Positions 61,516 through 64,000 of a stretch of 64,000 nt of DNA are shown piece after piece (position 1 is the stretch's first letter; every line of letters begins with the position of its first letter). A program made the position numbers and the translations under genes. Source of the stretch: JBCCFK01 sp965262315 (GTDB lineage Bacteria > Actinomycetota > Acidimicrobiia > Acidimicrobiales > UBA8592); contig CBDHFJ010000137.1 of the NCBI GenBank assembly GCA_965262315.1, forward strand, positions 1-64,000. The letters are read 5' to 3'. The notes under the pieces were generated by a model. It did not search any database, was not told where the DNA came from, and worked only from the letters and a program-made list of their open reading frames with translations.

Positions 61516-62068
61516 GACACGACGCCGATCCCGAACTCGTCGCCCGCGTCGAGCAGGGCGTCGAACAGGTACTGCCCGAACGATCGATCACAGGCGATCA
61601 GGTAGCTCGGGGTGTCGTGCTGGTCCTGGCGAGTGAGGTCACACGCGACCTTGGCGACCGACGCCGACACCACCGCGCCGTCGGGCGTCATCGCATCCGA
61701 CCAGTCCAGGCTGCACACCTTCTCGAGCAGCGACGCGGCATCCGCACCGGTGAGCCGGAAGAGGGCTCGGCTGTGCGTGTGGTCGATCACGCTCACGTGG
61801 CCGCTGGTGTCGAGCTCGGCCACGTACGCGGCGTTGGTCTCGGCGGGCCCGAGGAGCATCCACTCCCCGGGTCGCTGTCCGAGCACGAGCATCTCGCCGG
61901 CACCACGGCTGGCGCCGAACCCCACGCCGAGCACTGCGGCTGCGGCGGTGTCGGCCGCGGCTCGCACGATCGTCTTGGCCGTGGCCGAGATGTCGGCGAG
62001 CGTCAGCTCGGCCCCGCTGCCATCGGGTAGGTCGTGACGACCGAGCTCTCGAAGCTGAGGTCACGCAC
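61512..62068 (-). CDS. soxG: Sarcosine oxidase gamma subunit-like protein, apparent frameshift near 5' end
   Basis: The 3' part clearly matches SoxG: EWMLLGPAETNAAYV, VIDHTHSRALFRLTGADAAS, KVCSLDWSDA and SYLIACDRSFGQYLFDALL with DAGDEFG. In that frame the only start is GTG 61967, which removes about 35 expected residues. Another frame opens with GTG 62068 (reading VRDLSFESSVVTTYP), has GGAAGGAG nine bases before it and overlaps the soxA stop. One added base near 62022, after TACCC, joins both. Structural subunit of the heterotetrameric enzyme. Confidence 0.78.
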
Positions 62069-64000
62069 GGAGTCGCGCTCCTTCCGGGTCGAAGTGGGCG
62101 TGGTGTTCCATCACCCGGGCGGTGACGCGGCGGCCGTCGACGAGAACGACGGTCAACTCCGTGCCGGGCGCCGCCACCTCGGGCAGCACCTGGCCCAGGC
62201 AGATCGACCGATTCAGCGTCGGCGACATGCGTGAGGACGTGATGCGGCCGAGGATCTCGTTGGTCCCGGCACGCACGATCTGACAGGCCTCGTCGGGCAC
62301 CAGCTGCGGGTCGGTCGGCTGGATGGCGACGATCAGCGGGGCCGATTCGTCCTCCATGGCCCACGCGAGCTCGGGCTTGCCCGCGAAGTCGTCCTTGTCC
62401 AGCTTGATCAGCCCGCCCATGCCGGTGGACGGGGCCTTGGTGAGGCCGTCGGTGTCCTGGCCCACGATGAAGTGGCCCTTCTCCAGCCGCATGATCCGCT
62501 GCGCCTCGAGCCCGAATGCCCCGACACCCAGATCGGCGCCTTCGGCAAGGAGTCGCTCCCACACGCGGAGGCCGTGGCCCGCCGGGACGTGGAGCTCGTA
62601 GGACAGCTCGCCGGTGAACCCGATGCGCCACACGAAGCAGCCGGCCACGTCGGCGATGGTGCCGGTGCGGACCTGCATGTACGCGAAGGCGTCGGGCGAG
62701 AGGTCGATGTCGTTGACCAGGCGCTGCATCAGCTCGCGCGACTTCGGTCCGGCGACGTTGATGGACGTGAAGCCGGTGGTGACCGGCGTGACGTGGACCT
62801 GCCACTCGGGGTGCTCGGTCTGGAGCCAGTTCTCCGCCCACTCCCAGACACCGCCGGCACCCGACGACGTGGTGGTCATGATGTAGTGGTCCTCGGCCAG
62901 GTGGCCGGTGACGCCGTCGTCGAGCACCACGCCGTCTTCGGCGCACATGATCCCGTAGCGGACCGAGCCGATCGGGAGCTTGGACCACTTGTTGGTGTAG
63001 AGCTGGTTCAACAGCTTCGGGACATCGGGGCCGCGAAGATCGAGCTTGCCCAGCGGGGTGACGTCGGTGATGCCGACGTTGGATCGGGTGTTGCGCACCT
63101 CGGCGGCCGGGTCGCCGTAGTGCTCGGGGCGGATCCACTGGCCGGCGAGGATGGGGGTGACGCCGTTGGCCTCGTGCCAGGGCTGGATCGACGACACCCG
63201 CACCGGCTCGAAGACCCGGCCGCCGAGCGCACCGAGCGTGATGGGAGCGTACGGCGGGCGCCACACCGTGGTGCCGACTTCCTCGATGGTCTCGCCTCGG
63301 GCCTCGGCCAGCACCGCAACCGTGTTGACGGTCTCGAGCTTGCCCTGGGCTGGACCCATGGTCGCGGTGGTGTAGCGCTTGAGGAGTTCGACCGAGTCGT
63401 AGCCCTCCTTGGCCGCGTTGACGAGGTCCTTGGACCCGACGTCCTCGGAGAAGTCCACGATGCCGTGGGTGGTGGAGCGGAACAGCGCCGGGTGGGGGTC
63501 ACGGCCGAGCGGCGCGCGGTCGTCGGCGGGCCACTGGGGCTCCGGTCCGGCGACTTCGGTGGCTCGCGCGGTCAACGCCTGCAGGCGATGACCGATCACG
63601 GCGGCACGTCCGGCTGCGAGACGACCGGTCGCCCGGCCGTGCTCGATGAGGCGATCGAGTGACCCGTCGCCGGCGAGCCCGCCAGTGGTCAACACGTCGT
63701 CGATACCCGCCGTGCCGTAGAAGCGAGCGCTGGTCTCGTCCCACGAGGGCCGGTCGCCGGTCATGTTGAGCAGCGAGGTCGGGGCAGTCCAGCCGATGGC
63801 GGTCACGAGCAGGTCGCACGCCACCTTGGTGCCGTCAGCGAGCTCGACCTCCTTCACCGACCGGGCCCCACCGTGTGCCTCCACGACGTTCTCGCCCCGA
63901 CGCGCGTCGACCACGCGGGCGACCTCGATCCCCGCCCGCTCCAGGTCGGCGGCCGCAGCATCGCCGTCGGCGTTGGCCGTGAACACCACCGCTCGCTCGC
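62061..64000 (-). CDS. soxA: Sarcosine oxidase alpha subunit-like protein, N-terminal part outside window
   Basis: C-terminal ~646 residues are present, open to the window edge. Part of the Rossmann/FAD domain comes first (ELADGTKVACDLLVTAIGW, then TTGGLAGDGSL). The SoxA linker HGIVDFSEDVGSKDLVNAA with LKRYTTATMGPAQGK follows, then the GcvT-type folate domain (RSNVGITDVTPLGKLDLRGP, GFTGELSYELHVPAGHG, RLEKGHFIVGQDTDG). In heterotetrameric sarcosine oxidase this subunit turns sarcosine into glycine and methylene-tetrahydrofolate. Overlaps soxG by 8 bases; soxB and soxD must lie outside if present. Confidence 0.9.
   Translation of the reverse strand, partial: ERAVVFTANADGDAAAADLERAGIEVARVVDARRGENVVEAHGGARSVKEVELADGTKVACDLLVTAIGWTAPTSLLNMTGDRPSWDETSARFYGTAGIDDVLTTGGLAGDGSLDRLIEHGRATGRLAAGRAAVIGHRLQALTARATEVAGPEPQWPADDRAPLGRDPHPALFRSTTHGIVDFSEDVGSKDLVNAAKEGYDSVELLKRYTTATMGPAQGKLETVNTVAVLAEARGETIEEVGTTVWRPPYAPITLGALGGRVFEPVRVSSIQPWHEANGVTPILAGQWIRPEHYGDPAAEVRNTRSNVGITDVTPLGKLDLRGPDVPKLLNQLYTNKWSKLPIGSVRYGIMCAEDGVVLDDGVTGHLAEDHYIMTTTSSGAGGVWEWAENWLQTEHPEWQVHVTPVTTGFTSINVAGPKSRELMQRLVNDIDLSPDAFAYMQVRTGTIADVAGCFVWRIGFTGELSYELHVPAGHGLRVWERLLAEGADLGVGAFGLEAQRIMRLEKGHFIVGQDTDGLTKAPSTGMGGLIKLDKDDFAGKPELAWAMEDESAPLIVAIQPTDPQLVPDEACQIVRAGTNEILGRITSSRMSPTLNRSICLGQVLPEVAAPGTELTVVLVDGRRVTARVMEHHAHFDPEGARLRA

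Noticed and set aside
1..64000. Prophage, integrative element or transposase genes
   Set aside because: No integrase, transposase, phage structural or conjugation gene and no tRNA-linked attachment site could be recognised.

Overview
The window is GC-rich, densely packed DNA that reads like an actinobacterium. An F420-type luciferase-like oxidoreductase, a ba3-type oxidase, a split cytochrome b with Rieske protein, an ECF sigma/anti-sigma pair, many lipoproteins and long start/stop-overlapping gene strings are seen. Several genes handle methylated osmolytes: an MttB-family methyltransferase, a dimethylglycine/sarcosine dehydrogenase-like flavoprotein, SoxA/SoxG, a betainyl-CoA-type thioesterase and a DddP-like DMSP lyase. 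My inference is a marine member of the Acidimicrobiia; no rRNA or tRNA gene is present to confirm it.

Layout. 1-2 kb: a PLP decarboxylase cut by the window edge, an anti-sigma factor and a frameshifted ECF sigma factor. 2-6.7 kb: methyltransferase plus flavoprotein, followed by a 65-bp tandem array and a decayed copy of the flavoprotein's 3' part. 6.7-12 kb: alcohol dehydrogenase, F420 oxidoreductase, TauD dioxygenase coupled to a sulfotransferase, and a HEAT-repeat DNA repair-like protein. 12-26 kb: the core of the window, a divergent respiratory supercluster. The leftward operon holds cytochrome c, a GltD-like flavoprotein fused to ferredoxin, split cytochrome b, Rieske, cytochrome c and hemY. 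The rightward operon holds ba3 oxidase subunits IIa, II and I, then a 710-residue protein joining cytochrome b, two [4Fe-4S] sites, an MvhD/FlpD-like domain and cytochrome c, then SCO-type and PCuAC copper chaperones and a thioredoxin. Two DosR/DevR-like 14-mers lie in its promoter regions.

26-45 kb: lipoproteins, nitroreductase, P450, LuxR, SRPBCC, WYL, kinase-like, PhyH and HAD genes. Two DddP-related M24 proteins lie about 7 kb apart; one keeps every DMSP lyase residue I can align and the other has lost the catalytic Asp. 43.8-52 kb: class II aldolase, GlxA-type regulator, Baeyer-Villiger-type monooxygenase, a cytochrome c/copper monooxygenase lipoprotein, and a coupled GNAT, M20 and amidinohydrolase set. 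52-64 kb: betainyl-CoA-type thioesterase, 1199-residue hydantoinase/oxoprolinase, MFS transporter, DUF2797 protein, an epimerase facing its likely TetR regulator across palindromic operators, and soxA-soxG with a GFA protein.

Two genome-level features stand out. Intergenic spaces carry several families of long inverted repeats and recent tandem duplications, mostly at gene ends. At least four genes carry what looks like a single-base indel (sigma factor, dimethylglycine dehydrogenase-like gene, TauD, SoxG), and a fifth (SCO-like) has no normal start. Such clustering looks more like assembly error than decay, and the affected proteins were read across the shift.
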